From positions 8,171,513 through 8,235,512 of the forward strand of contig NC_057762.1 of assembly GCF_010389155.1 (NCBI RefSeq): a stretch of 64,000 bases of DNA, read 5' to 3'. The notes below the pieces were generated by a model. That model searched no databases. It saw nothing but the letters and a program-made list of their open reading frames with translations, and was not told where the DNA came from. Numbering within the stretch: the first letter of the stretch is position 1; each line of letters opens with the position of its first letter. The stretch comes from Erigeron canadensis. Lineage: Eukaryota > Streptophyta > Magnoliopsida > Asterales > Asteraceae. Position numbers and translations under genes: made by a program. Shown one piece after another: positions 10,621-21,278 of the stretch.

Positions 10621-11860
10621 ATTGTTTTTTTATTTTTTTATTTTTTTTTTATTTTTTATTGTGTAGATTAGTTTAGGTTAACGTTTTATTACGGTTTTTA
10701 TCATAAGTGTTTGTTATGTTGTGGTTTCTGAATTTACTATTTGTATGTTATCAATATGATATGCAGTTGTTTTAACAAATGGATGGATTTTCAATTCTGA
10801 AGTTTTTATGTAATAATTTTAAGATATTCAGTTTAAACTTGATCTATATATATACATCTGTTACATGTTTCATTTGTATAAGTTTTTTGGTAACTTTGTT
10901 TTGTGAAATCTTTTGCGGTACTAATGTAACTATGAGCCTGACTACTGTCATGTTTGTTTCTGTAAGATGAAAGAACAATTTCATGCCCATCTTATTTCAT
11001 ATTCATGTCTGTTTCCGTTTAGTGTGTGTCGTTTCTGTATAACCGGGACAGATAGAGATGAAATTTGCTAAAAGAATGGCCTCTAAGCCTATTGACCTTA
11101 TGCTATGCTGCCTATTGACATCTGCAACTGCTGAACCAATATGGGCGTGTGATTCTGTTTGTCTTAGCATAAATTGTTGATAAGAGTTTGAAAGAGCCTT
11201 ACTTGTATAACTATGAGTCTGACTATTGCTTATTGTGTTTGCAGTCATGCCAACTGATGAAGTAAACTAATTTGAGAGTGAGCCATCACTTTAGTCAATG
11301 TAGCAGAACGGGCATTGTTCAAAATGATTATTTGGTGCCTAAATTTATCTCAAGTTAGCTGAGTTGTTGGAGCTGTTGTTTCACCTCTTCAATCATTTTT
11401 AACTTCTCATCTCTCAACCTGGTATTGTTTATCTTTTATCTGACGAGCTACAGTTTAAGTTACTGAAATGTAATCTATGTTTAAAATGCTTTAAGATGTT
11501 AAAAAATCGCATTGCAGAGATTGTACCTCCTAACTTGGTTTCAAACATAATCAGGCAATCCTCTTCCTTATCTATTATCTTGTTAATTAGTTTCAAACTT
11601 AAGCTTCTTCATCAGCTTGCAGTTAATACTTCAAGTGGTTACATAATCTTTTAAAGTCAATGTTAATTGTGCCTACTTTAGTTTTTTAGACTAGGACACA
11701 GTCACAATAAGCAAACTTTTACTAAAAACTAGCCTCATAATATTGGAAATTAAAACAAATTGTTAGGCTGTCAACAATTCACTAATACTTACTTTGTAAA
11801 TTGAAACCCCTTTAGTCCAAAATGATACCCCATCTTGAATTTCATTGATACATTGAAATT
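10621..11860 (+). repeat. RNR2 3' flank, copy A of a decayed tandem array
   Basis: This stretch, directly after the RNR2 stop, recurs twice downstream. The part at 10830-11175 matches 12440-13060; both contain GGTAACTTTGTTTTGTGAAA and the GCTAAAAGAATGGCC block. The part at 11545-11855 matches 19373-19675; both contain CTTCATCAGCTTGCAGTTAA and GACTAGGACACAGTCACAAT. It has no protein-coding frame of note, and short frames inside it are accidental. The first bases after the stop are the 3' untranslated region. Confidence 0.8.
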
Positions 11861-12439
11861 ACTAATGGTGAATCAGACACCACTTTCTTCCTTCCAAATG
11901 TCTGCCCTTTTGTGTAGCATATGGGTCTTACACGGTTCTTATAAGTACTTATATATGCACTTGCATATGGGACAACCAATTCATGTCACTTTTTTCACGC
12001 AAATTTATGCAGTTTCATTGTACTTATCGACGGCTCAAACTTTGACTTTGGCAAACTCATCTCTTATGATTTGGCCTATTTTCGTCTACAGGGCAAATTT
12101 GGTGTCAGAAATGTTTTCTAGTAAAGGTTTTCATGGTATCTATATTTGTGCCATTATCATAACCTGATGTAGATCTAGTCCTCCTTTGACTGTTCTTAAA
12201 GTTTCGAAAAATATCTTCATCTCATTATTTGTTAGTTCTCCTATAAGTGACCTTTCTGTTGGACACCATATGATCACTTAATGTGGCATATTATTGATAT
12301 CCCTGTTCCCACTGATTTTCAAAGAACATTACTCGTCAAAATTGCATATCCTTGTAACGGATATTACTGAAGTACACTGCTTTCTGCTTTTGAAGTTATG
12401 TGAAGTGGGTGGACAAAACGAATATTCAGAGTGCTGTAA

Positions 12440-13110
12440 TAGTTCACTTGATCTGTTACATGTTTCGTTTATTTAACTGTTTTGGTAACTTTGTTTTGTG
12501 AAATCTTTTGCAATACTTGTGTAAGTATGACTGGTATACTATATTACTATGCTATGACCACAGATGTAAATCATATTCAAGTATTGCTTATAAAACTTGT
12601 ATGACATTTAGACAATAATTGTAGTCTCTTTGATAGTTTGATTGATTTCCATTTTGTAAGGATGGTTAGAAAGCATGAAACAGGACTATGTCGTACAAGC
12701 GGAATCGTAAGTTATTGCATGAGCTGTTAGAAAGCTCTATGTTTTACTGTGTAACATACTTGACAGTTAAGTTAGGTTTGCTAATGGAAACAAAGCTTTC
12801 TGCTGTCATGTTTGTTTATGTAAGGTAAAAGACCAATTTTCATGTCCTTTTTATTTCGTATTCATGTATTTCGTATTCATGTCCATTTCCATTTCCATTT
12901 TGTATGTGTCTTTTCTGTAAAACCAGGACACATGGAGATGAAATGGGCTAAAAGAATGGCCAATAAGCCTATTGACTTTATGTTGTGCTGCATATTGAAA
13001 TCTGCAACTGCTGAACCAAAATGGGCATGCAATTCGTTGTCTTGGCATAATGTTGATAAGAGTTTGATAGAAGCTGACTGTCATATTTGCACTGGAACTG
13101 CAACATGAAA
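12440..13110 (+). repeat. RNR2 3' flank, copy B (diverged)
   Basis: This copy matches the RNR2 downstream flank at 10830-11175 in the same orientation. It starts around the TTGATCTGTTACATGTTTC block and continues through TGCTGAACCAA. No RNR2 coding sequence was found in front of it. Additional weaker similarity links 11900-11960 with 13590-13640 (a CTTATAWATGC..TTGCATATGG block), which suggests that the whole 10.8-13.9 kb region arose by repeated tandem duplication and has since drifted. Confidence 0.7.
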
Positions 13111-13953
13111 CTTCCATAAGCAGGTATGTTAATAGGTTTGGGGTCGGTAAAGCTTGACTATCACAATTTCCGTGGCTAGTGAAGAAAAATAAAATTTCAA
13201 TATGTCGGTTTGGACAGGACTTGTACTTGCACTAATTAGAGATTTTGAATGACATGCATGACTTTCATCAGGATTGACCAATTTGTGATCTTGGAGATGT
13301 TTATGAACTTATATTTGATTCTGTTGATTCATTGCACGTAACCACCCTAATGGGTAATGGTTTCTCATATAGTCATATTGAATTCTCTTGTGAAAGAACT
13401 TGTAGGATGACCATCAAATAGTATAGGAAGCTGTACTGCTATTCAAAGGAAGTATTTCAGGAGATCAGAATTGGTAATACAGTTTTCTTTGATTGTCCAG
13501 ACTCCAGATAAGATGGATAGCAATAAACTGGAACTAGTTACTAGAAATGTGTTCATCTAAGTATTACACATTTAAAAAGACCCCCGACTACACCCTTTTA
13601 ATTAGCACTTATAAATGCGTTTGCATATGGTGCTACTGGTTCTGTTTTCCTACAGATGTCACTTCTATCATCAGAGCTACACAATTTAGTGGTATCTGTC
13701 CGCATCTCATTTTTTTTTATATTAATTCTCTTTGTTGTACACCACATAGCTTTAGCACCAGATAAGAGGAGGGGAGGGGGACTTATTTTTGCTGCAAGTA
13801 GAGATGTTGAAACACGCACGAGTATTTAGTTCCATATCGGTGAATGCTCCAATTATATTATCACCATCACTATATATTACATATACTTCAGATACTTGAT
13901 TACTAATAAAGTAACTAAATGAAGATTACAAGTAAATGCTCACATTATATTAT
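13111..13953. other. Intergenic DNA between RNR2-derived copies
   Basis: No gene was recognised. There is weak similarity of 13590-13640 to 11900-11960, as noted for the tandem array. Confidence 0.4.
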
Positions 13954-14030
13954 CAGAAGGCATCTGTATGCCAAATTTGAAGTGGAATGGAGATGTACAT
14001 GTGTTCAATATGGTTTGACTTCATGTGTAG
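13954..14030 (+). pseudogene. RNR2 C-terminal remnant
   Basis: These 77 bases align along their whole length with the last codons of RNR2 (about 10545-10620), including GGAATGGAGATG and the TTCAA.ATGG block and ending at a TAG in the corresponding place. Small indels have destroyed the frame. The remnant is followed, after the copia element is removed, by sequence matching the RNR2 3' flank (19163 onward against about 10785 onward). It is thus the end of a tandemly duplicated RNR2 gene whose body has been lost. Confidence 0.75.
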
Positions 14031-14078
14031 CTGCTTAACCATTGGTGATGGTTGTTATCTACTCTTCATATTTATGTG

Positions 14079-14219
14079 TGAAAAACCTTATAGGTTATTG
14101 TATTTGATTTGTGATTAATGAGGGTTACAAGAGGTTGTATTTATAGAGTCTATTAACCTAATACATGGAAACTAATAATTTGTAAACTAACTAATATGGA
14201 AACTAATACTATCTTAATA
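14079..14219 (-). repeat. 3' LTR of the copia element
   Basis: This is the 141-bp repeat adjacent to the polypurine tract. It is near-identical to 19017-19157. The visible differences are G versus A near 14094 and C versus T near 14172. Confidence 0.9.
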
Positions 14220-14231
14220 CGCCCCCTCAAG

Positions 14232-17200
14232 CTAAGGCCGTTGTGCGACTCTTAGCTTAGATCGCAATAGCATGAACCGATCTGAAGATAAGGCCTTTGT
14301 AAAAACATCCGCAATCTGATCATGTGAAGATATGAACTTTACTGACAAATTTCCTTGAGCAACCTTTTCTCGTACAAAATGAAAGTCAATTTCCACATGC
14401 TTTGTGCGTGCATGAAAGACGGGATTAGCTGACAAATAAGTAGCGCCTAGATTGTCACACCACAATGTTGGAGTAGTCCGTATAGGAATGCGCAATTCAT
14501 GAAGTAGAGATTGAAGCCATGTAAGTTCGGCGACAGTGTCAGCCATAGCCTTGTACTCAGCCTCTGTGGATGACCGAGATACAGTGCGTTGTTTTCTAGC
14601 AGACCAAGAGACAATATTAGATCCTAGATATATAGCAAATCCCTTCGTGGATCGACGGTCATCTGGGCAACCAGCCCAATCAGCATCAGAGTAGGCATTA
14701 ATATCATTGAAGGAGGCATCTGCATAAGCATGTAACTGAGTTGAGGAGTTGCTAGAGATGCGTAATCCGTAACTGGATGTCCCTTGTAAGTAACGGAGAA
14801 TACGCTTAACAGCGGACCAATGATTCTCAGTCGGGGAATGCATGTATTGACAAACTTTGTTCACAGCAAATGCAATATCAGGCCTAGAAAGAGTAGCATA
14901 CTGGAGACCCCCAACAATACTCCGGTATTTTACTGGATCTGAGAAAGCAGTGCTATCACCATTAGACAACACGACAGATGTAGAAAGTGGAGATGGAACT
15001 GGTTTGGCATTGGACAAATTTGCACGTTCCAAGAGGTCTGTAATATATTTGGATTGAGATAGAAACAAATCTGAACCTGTACGTGTGATTTCCACACCCA
15101 GAAAATAGGACAGATGCCCCATGTCTTGAATCGCGAAGGCACGGCTAAGCTGATGAACAACCCTATCAAGCATCAAAAGGTTGTTACCTGTCAAAATAAT
15201 ATCATCAACGTACACTAGCATATATAGCACTGTACCACGAGCACAATAGATAAAAAGCAAGGGATCGGTTTTGGAATCCCTTATACCAATGCGATAAAGA
15301 GCCTGAGAGAGCCGATGAAACCACGCTCTCGGTGCTTGCTTTAGACCGTACAATGATTTGTGCAATAAACACACATGATCAGGTTTTGACCTGTCAACAA
15401 AACCTGGCGGTTGTTGTAGGTACACTGTTTCCTTAAGATCACCATGTAAGAAAGCATTCTGGACATCTAATTGTCTCAAGGGCCAATGGTTAGCTGTAGC
15501 AATAGATAAAACAACCCGGATAGTGGTATCTTTGACAACAGGGCTAAAGGTGTCAGTATAGTCAATGCCTGGCTGCTGGTGAAACCCCTTAGCAACAAGT
15601 CTTGCTTTATAGCGAGTGATAATTCCCCGTTGATCACGTTTAACTTTATATACCCATTTGCAATCAACAACATTTTTTCCTAGAACACGTGGCACTAATG
15701 ACCATGTGTCGTTTCTCATGAGAGCTGAATATTCATCCTCTATGGCTTTGCGCCATAGAGGGTTCTTGTTAGCAATAGCAAAGGTAGCGGGTTCAGATTC
15801 AGAAAGAGATGTAGAGGTATGATTCGCGGATGGATCAAAAATTTTTGTTTTAGGAGGATTTTGGCGAAAATTTGAAGGACGTGCGCGTGTAGTGGGTTGG
15901 GGTGGTGATGATGGTCTAGAAGAGGGAATATGATCGATGAGTTGTGCGGGTTCGGATGAATGTTGTACTGGTTGGAGAGGAGGAACGAACGTAGTTGTGG
16001 GCTCAGGTGAAGGAGGTGAATCAACATTTACAGCTGACTCATTGGAAACTGGGTTGATCGTAGGAGGTGGAGGTGATGGATAAGACGAGAAGTATTCGTC
16101 TGGTTGGGAGGTAGGTGTCGGTGGCGAGGTGGGTTGACGAAATGGGAAGAAGTGTTCATTAAAGCGGACATGACGAGCAATATAGAGACGTTCAGACTCT
16201 TGGTCAAAACACCGATACCCATGATGGGAGGTGCTATACCCCAAGAATGTGCAAGGAGTAGACCAAAAATCCATTTTGTGTGGATTATAGGATCGTAGGT
16301 GGGGAAAACATTGACAACCAAAAACACGAAGAAAAGTGTAATTGGGTGTCCGTTTGAACAAAAACTCGAAGGGAGAGGTGCGTGATGTGTTTGAAGAGGG
16401 CATGCGATTGATAAGGTAGATTGCAGTGTCAAAAGCAAAATGCCAGTATTTAGATGGGACACCGGATTGAGAAAGAAGAGTGAGACCAGTTTCAACGACA
16501 TGTCGGTGTCGTCTTTCAACAAGGCCATTTTGTTCACTTGTGTGAGGACAAGAGAATCTGTGGATGATTCCTAGATTTGAGAAAAAAAGAGACAATTTGC
16601 GAAATTCACCCCCACCATCGGTTTGGACTGATTTCAGTTTTGTTTTAAATTGACGTTCTGCCATAGCAACAAATTGAGTAAATATATGATAAACATCAGA
16701 TTTACGTTTCAAGGGAAAGAACCACATGTAACGTGAAAAGGCATCAACACACAACAAAAAATAAGAATGACCATCAAAAGAAGGTACGGGTGAAGGACCC
16801 CAAACATCACAATAAATAAGATCAAGAATATTTGAAGCTTTATTTCGAGATAATGGTAAATGCAGTTTAGAAGACTTGCCAATAGAGCAAGCAGTACAAT
16901 GACTTAAAAAACTATTACTAGAAAGCGGTAAATTAAATCTTGATAACTTAGAAGAAAATAATTTTGAATGAGGGTGACCCAGTCTTTGATGCCACACGTC
17001 CGGAGAGACTCGAACAGTGGTGAACACAAATTTTTGGATAGGTTGGTAGCTCGGTAGACAAAATGAGTAGAGACCTCCATTACTTAGACCAGTGAGGAGG
17101 GCAGAACGGGTGACTTTGTCCTTTATAGAAAAGAAAGTTGCATGAAATTCAAAAAACACATTGTTGTCTAAGCAAAACTTTTGAACGGAAAGAAGATTTT

Positions 17201-18524
17201 GTTTAATTTCAAGGACATGAAGGATATCTCGTAAAGAAAATCTTTTATTAGGTGAATAAAACGTTGAAGAGCCAATATGTAAAATAGGAAGACCCTTACC
17301 ATTGCCAACATGAACATTGTCATCTCCAAAGTACGGCTGAAACGTGTCAAAACTAGAAAGACTAGGAGTAACATGGAAATTAGAACCTGAGTCAGGAAGT
17401 TATGAAGTTGATGCAGGAGAGCGAGAATATGCAGCATAGTTCGTCTGAGCAAAGTTAGCATACGGCTGCCTATTACGCATTGTAGAGGGGTCCCGATTTG
17501 GGCATTGTGACGGGAGATGACTAATTCCACACTTGTTACAAGTACCATATATAGTGTTTTGATTAGTTGCCCAAGAAAATAGATTTCGATTACCTCCACC
17601 GTGATTTTGGGAATTCTGATAATTTCCGCGGGCTCTACGGTTGTTTTGATTGTTACCTCGGTTATTGTTCGACCTATTTGATACAAAGCTTGTAGCGATT
17701 GGTTGGATGATGGCTGAAGTTGAAAACCAAGACGAGCAACTAGTTGTTGAAGGGCTTCCATAATATCACTGGGAAGCGAAGATGAATTTCCACTAGTGCT
17801 CGAAGATTGTGGCAATGTAGCAGTCGAGAAAGTTTGAGCAGGTGTTTAATCGGCCACAGGTTTCTTCACCATGTAGTCAAGATCTAAGAGAAGCCCGTGC
17901 AGTTCGGAGAATGCCAAGGGGGTCGGCCGGCCAAGTATTGTTGATTTCAAGTTGTTGTAATCATCAGGAAGACCTGTAATAACATGCATCACAAGATCTT
18001 TGTCTTTCACTAGTTCGCCAATATTTGCAAGGGCATCAGCATACTCTTGTGCTCGAGTAAGATAATTAGACGTTGATTCACCTTCCTTTATCTGAAGTCG
18101 AAAAAGTTGAGATTTAAGGGTATATTCCCGAGATGAGGTTTGTGGGGCATATGCGCGAGCAAGGGATAACCATAGTTCACGTGAAGTACTTCCTTGTACA
18201 TGTTGGTATATTCCCGAGACGAGGTTTGTGGGGCATATGCGCGAGCATGCGTATATGGGCATCATTAGATGACCAAATCGGATGATTCGGGTTTGGTTGT
18301 GAAGTGGAAGCAACATCTTTGTCTTTGTCATTGTCTTTTTCTTGTATTGTTGGAGACGGACACGGAATTGTGCCATTTATGTACCCAAAAAGACCATGTG
18401 TGGTGAAGAAAGCCTCAAGCATGGATTTCCAATATCCATAATTCGTTGGTGATAATTTGAAAGCAAACTTGTGAGAATTGTGAGTTGTTTTCTCTTGTTG
18501 AGTAATGGAAGCAAGCATTGCCAT
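14232..18524 (-). pseudogene. copia gag-pol, interrupted upstream of protease
   Basis: Domains in minus-strand order are as follows. Gag (UBN2-type) runs from 18524. A zinc knuckle CNKCGISHLPSQCPNR lies near 17555-17500. Next come the protease DSGS near 17390, GAG-pre-integrase (WHQRLGHPHSKL), integrase (Asp in DAFSRY, Asp in QTDGGGEF, Glu in GLVERRH), reverse transcriptase (YVDDIILTGN) and RNase H (SSTEAEYKAM). The frame is open from 17399 to the stop at 14232. Upstream I see a disrupted gag segment with a templated duplication near 18120-18255, a TAA at 17848-17846, a frameshift near 17690-17710, and a TAA at 17402-17400 just before the protease motif where Trp is usual. RNase H has about eleven extra residues near 14690-14735. 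The element is therefore probably not autonomous. Confidence 0.9.
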
Positions 18525-18611
18525 GGGATTTTTGTAATGGCTTTTTTTTTATAAAAGGTTTGAATTCTGGAAAAAAAAAAAATTTGGAAAAATTAGGGTT
18601 TCGGCGACGGC

Positions 18612-18676
18612 AGTCAACGGCGGTCAATGGTGGTCAACGGCGGTCAATGGTGGTCAACGGCAGTCAACGGCGGCGA
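18612..18676. repeat. 10-bp minisatellite in the copia leader
   Basis: About six units alternate between GTCAACGGCG and GTCAATGGTG, in the untranslated leader between the primer-binding site and gag. Confidence 0.85.
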
Positions 18677-19004
18677 ATGTAAAATCAAATTGGTGGGTTT
18701 TGACCGGAATTCTTCAAGGATAACAGTGGTGGTGGCGGTGAGGGATGAATTGCCGGAATTTGGGAGTAATTGCCGAATTAATGAAAATTCCGGCGGGGAT
18801 GATGGCGGCGCGTGGAGGCGTGTGGGTGGTCCGACGGCTGAGAAATTTTGTAGGGTTTATCGGATTGTTATTCCGAAGCTAATGGTGGTGGAGGTGTTAT
18901 CTAATTCGACGATTAAAGAAGAAAATTAAAGAGTGACAGATTGTATATAAATTTAGGGTTTTGGTGACCGGAATTGTGGCCGGAATTTTGGTGGTCGGAT
19001 TATG

Positions 19005-19016
19005 GCTCTGATACCA
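19005..19016 (-). other. copia primer-binding site (initiator tRNA-Met)
   Basis: The sense strand reads TGGTATCAGAGC, the standard plant copia primer-binding site complementary to the 3' end of initiator tRNA-Met. It directly abuts the 5' LTR. Confidence 0.9.
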
Positions 19017-19157
19017 TGAAAAACCTTATAGATTATTGTATTTGATTTGTGATTAATGAGGGTTACAAGAGGTTGTATTTATAGAGTCTATTAACCTAAT
19101 ACATGGAAATTAATAATTTGTAAACTAACTAATATGGAAACTAATACTATCTTAATA
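19017..19157 (-). repeat. 5' LTR of the copia element
   Basis: This is the 141-bp repeat next to the primer-binding site. It is near-identical to 14079-14219 and followed by the target duplication ATGTG. Confidence 0.9.
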
Positions 19158-19162
19158 ATGTG

Positions 19163-19680
19163 ATATGAATTTAACCAGTTCACGAATTTTCAATATTGAA
19201 GTTGTTAGTAATGATTTGGGAGTATTTGATGGAAACTTGCTCTGTATACGTGTCACATTTTTAATTTTTATTTGTCTTTTTGGCATATTTCTTTGTGTTC
19301 TATAACTTGTATAGACTTTTTGAGATTTCTTGTGTAAGTATTCGATGCATATTGGCATTTTTAAGGACTTCAGATGATAATCAGGTAATCATTTTCCTAT
19401 TTTTCTTAGCTTTCAAACTTAAGTTTCTTCATCAGCTTGCAGTTAATTCATAAAGTGGTTACATAATCTTTCGAAGTTAATGTTAATCGTGTCTACTTTA
19501 GTTTTTTCGACTAGGACACAGTCACAATAAGCAACTTTTACTAACAATTAGCCTCATAATATAGGAAAATAAATTGTTGGTCGTCTGTCAATATTTCACT
19601 TATTCTTACTTTGTAAATTGTAACCCCTTTAGTCGGAAATGGTACCTCATTTTGAATTTCATGGATATACATATCTTTTA
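19163..19680 (+). repeat. RNR2 3' flank, copy C
   Basis: This continues the RNR2 remnant at 13954-14078 once the copia element is removed. The start matches about 10785-10870 (TTTTCAAT.TTGAAGTT block), and 19373-19675 matches 11545-11855 over roughly 300 bp. Confidence 0.75.
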
Positions 19681-19849
19681 AATATATCATATTATAATTC
19701 GAATTATATTCGGTAAAGATAATACTACCATCTAAAAATCAAAAAACATTTTAGCTAAAAAATAGATTGAAAGACGATCAAGGATTATATATAGTTTTCA
19801 AACTTAGCAAAATAAAAAAAAGAAGAAGTTAAACTCTAATTATATAAAA

Positions 19850-21088
19850 GGGCTATTTGATTGGAAAATACTTCAACTTGTTCCGAATTTTTTTTTTAGG
19901 ACCGAACTTTTAAAATATCTATTCAAAGGATTCAAACCGGCAAAAACTTCTATTCAGAGACTTTACCGGATAAACGCTGATGTGGAGCAGGTTATTGCTT
20001 ATATGGCAACCATGTGTCTTAGGACCCCATTTAAATATAATATATATCAATATCAGTTCAATCTATACCCGTAAATCTATGCATATTTATGTGTGGAAAA
20101 ATAAAAAGTGATCCATTAATCATCATACATTTTGATATCCTCATGTCTTCACAATCTCTTCCACAAAAGATATCCAGATTCGCACATATATATGTGTTTA
20201 GATTAGATCTTTTATCACTCCCAAAATAATCACTCACCAAATAATATCATTCCTAAATTTCAATTTTTCTAACAAAAAATCTTATCATTAAAACAATAAT
20301 CATTCAAATTAATACTCGTATTAGTTGTATATGATACAATCTATGAATTCTCATTAAATCGAGATCTCATGAAATAAACAAAATCTCATTAAAACCCACT
20401 ATTTGTTGTGGGTTTCCATCCCCAATATTAATATTAAACAAGAAAAAGAAGAGAAGATGAAAGATAACCAGAAGGGAAGGGATGATGGTGATGATGGTTG
20501 GGCCGACGGCGGTGGTTATGGTGGTGGCAACGGTGGTTTATGGTGGCGGAGGTTGGGCCTGCAGAAAATGATGGTGGTGGCATTTGTTGAGCCAACAATG
20601 GTTATGGTGGTGGTGGTAAGGTTGGGAAGGAGATGGTGATGATGACATTGTTGAAGTGGGTTTATCAAAAAATAAAATCTTGATGTGCGTGTTTGTGTGG
20701 AGATGATGATGATGATGATGAGATTGTCGAAATATATTGTGATGGTGCAAATTGTATTGTGATGTTTTCTTCTCTTCACTGTTTGTCAGGGATTCATTGG
20801 CAATAAAACAAGTTAATTACTCGTATGTTGACTTGGGATTAGTTAAACAAGCTAACATTTATTGGTGCTGCAAGTGCAAGCGAAAAATGATTAAATATGA
20901 TATAATGACATGGAATATCCACATAAGTAATAATAAAAATAGAAAATGAAATTAAAAATAAAAGATAACCGGCTACTTGATCACGGGCCCGTTTTTGCCG
21001 GTTTGAACCCTTTAAATAGACATTTTAAAAGTTCGGTCCTAAAAAAGATATCCGGAGCAATTTGGAGTACTTTCCAATCAAATAGCCG
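19850..21088. mobile_element. Non-autonomous Mutator-like (MULE) element
   Basis: Terminal inverted repeats of about 100 bp begin GGCTATTTGATTGG. The left arm is at 19850-19950 and the inverted arm at about 20985-21088. The flanks TATATAAAA (19841-19849) and TGTATAAAA (21089-21097) form a 9-bp target duplication with one mismatch, the hallmark size for Mutator-like elements. The interior has no transposase. A stretch at 20455-20640 is rich in GGTGGT triplets and differs in base composition from the rest. It could be captured DNA, but no protein motif is recognisable, and the short Gly/Asp- or His-rich frames are low-complexity. Confidence 0.8.
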
Positions 21089-21278
21089 TGTATAAAACAT
21101 AGAAGATAATCAAAGTTTATCAAAAGAAACAATAATCTTATCTTATTATTATTAAAGATATCAAATCTTAACTAATCGTATGATAAACAATCCGACGCAT
21201 CCTATTTAACAGGATTTAATTTTGAACTTCAGAGAAATTAACCGTAAAACAAGAAGAGCAAAAACCACCTTTTGAACT

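Larger units (their letters stand above)
14079..19157 (-). mobile_element. Ty1/copia LTR retrotransposon, recent insertion
   Basis: Two 141-bp LTRs at 14079-14219 and 19017-19157 differ at only two positions that I can see. The 5-bp target duplication ATGTG is exact (14074-14078 and 19158-19162). The element lies on the minus strand. Its 5' LTR is at the high coordinate, followed without a gap by the primer-binding site at 19005-19016, the complement of the initiator tRNA-Met tail, TGGTATCAGAGC in sense. A polypurine tract GAGGGGGC precedes the 3' LTR. In sense orientation the LTRs start TA and end CA, not TG..CA. Pol is open from protease to RNase H, but gag and the gag-pol junction carry lesions. 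Confidence 0.95.

Noticed and set aside
16028..16537. Minus-strand 169-codon frame inside the copia region
   Set aside because: It is an out-of-frame shadow of integrase coding sequence; the true frame with integrase motifs runs through the same bases.
17168..17815. Minus-strand 215-codon frame between gag and pol
   Set aside because: Only its first part is the true frame. After about 17700 it is a shadow of the zinc knuckle and protease region, which is open in another frame.
20403..20779. Gly/Asp-rich and His-rich frames in the MULE
   Set aside because: They are opposite readings of the same triplet-rich DNA inside a transposon, with no recognisable domain.
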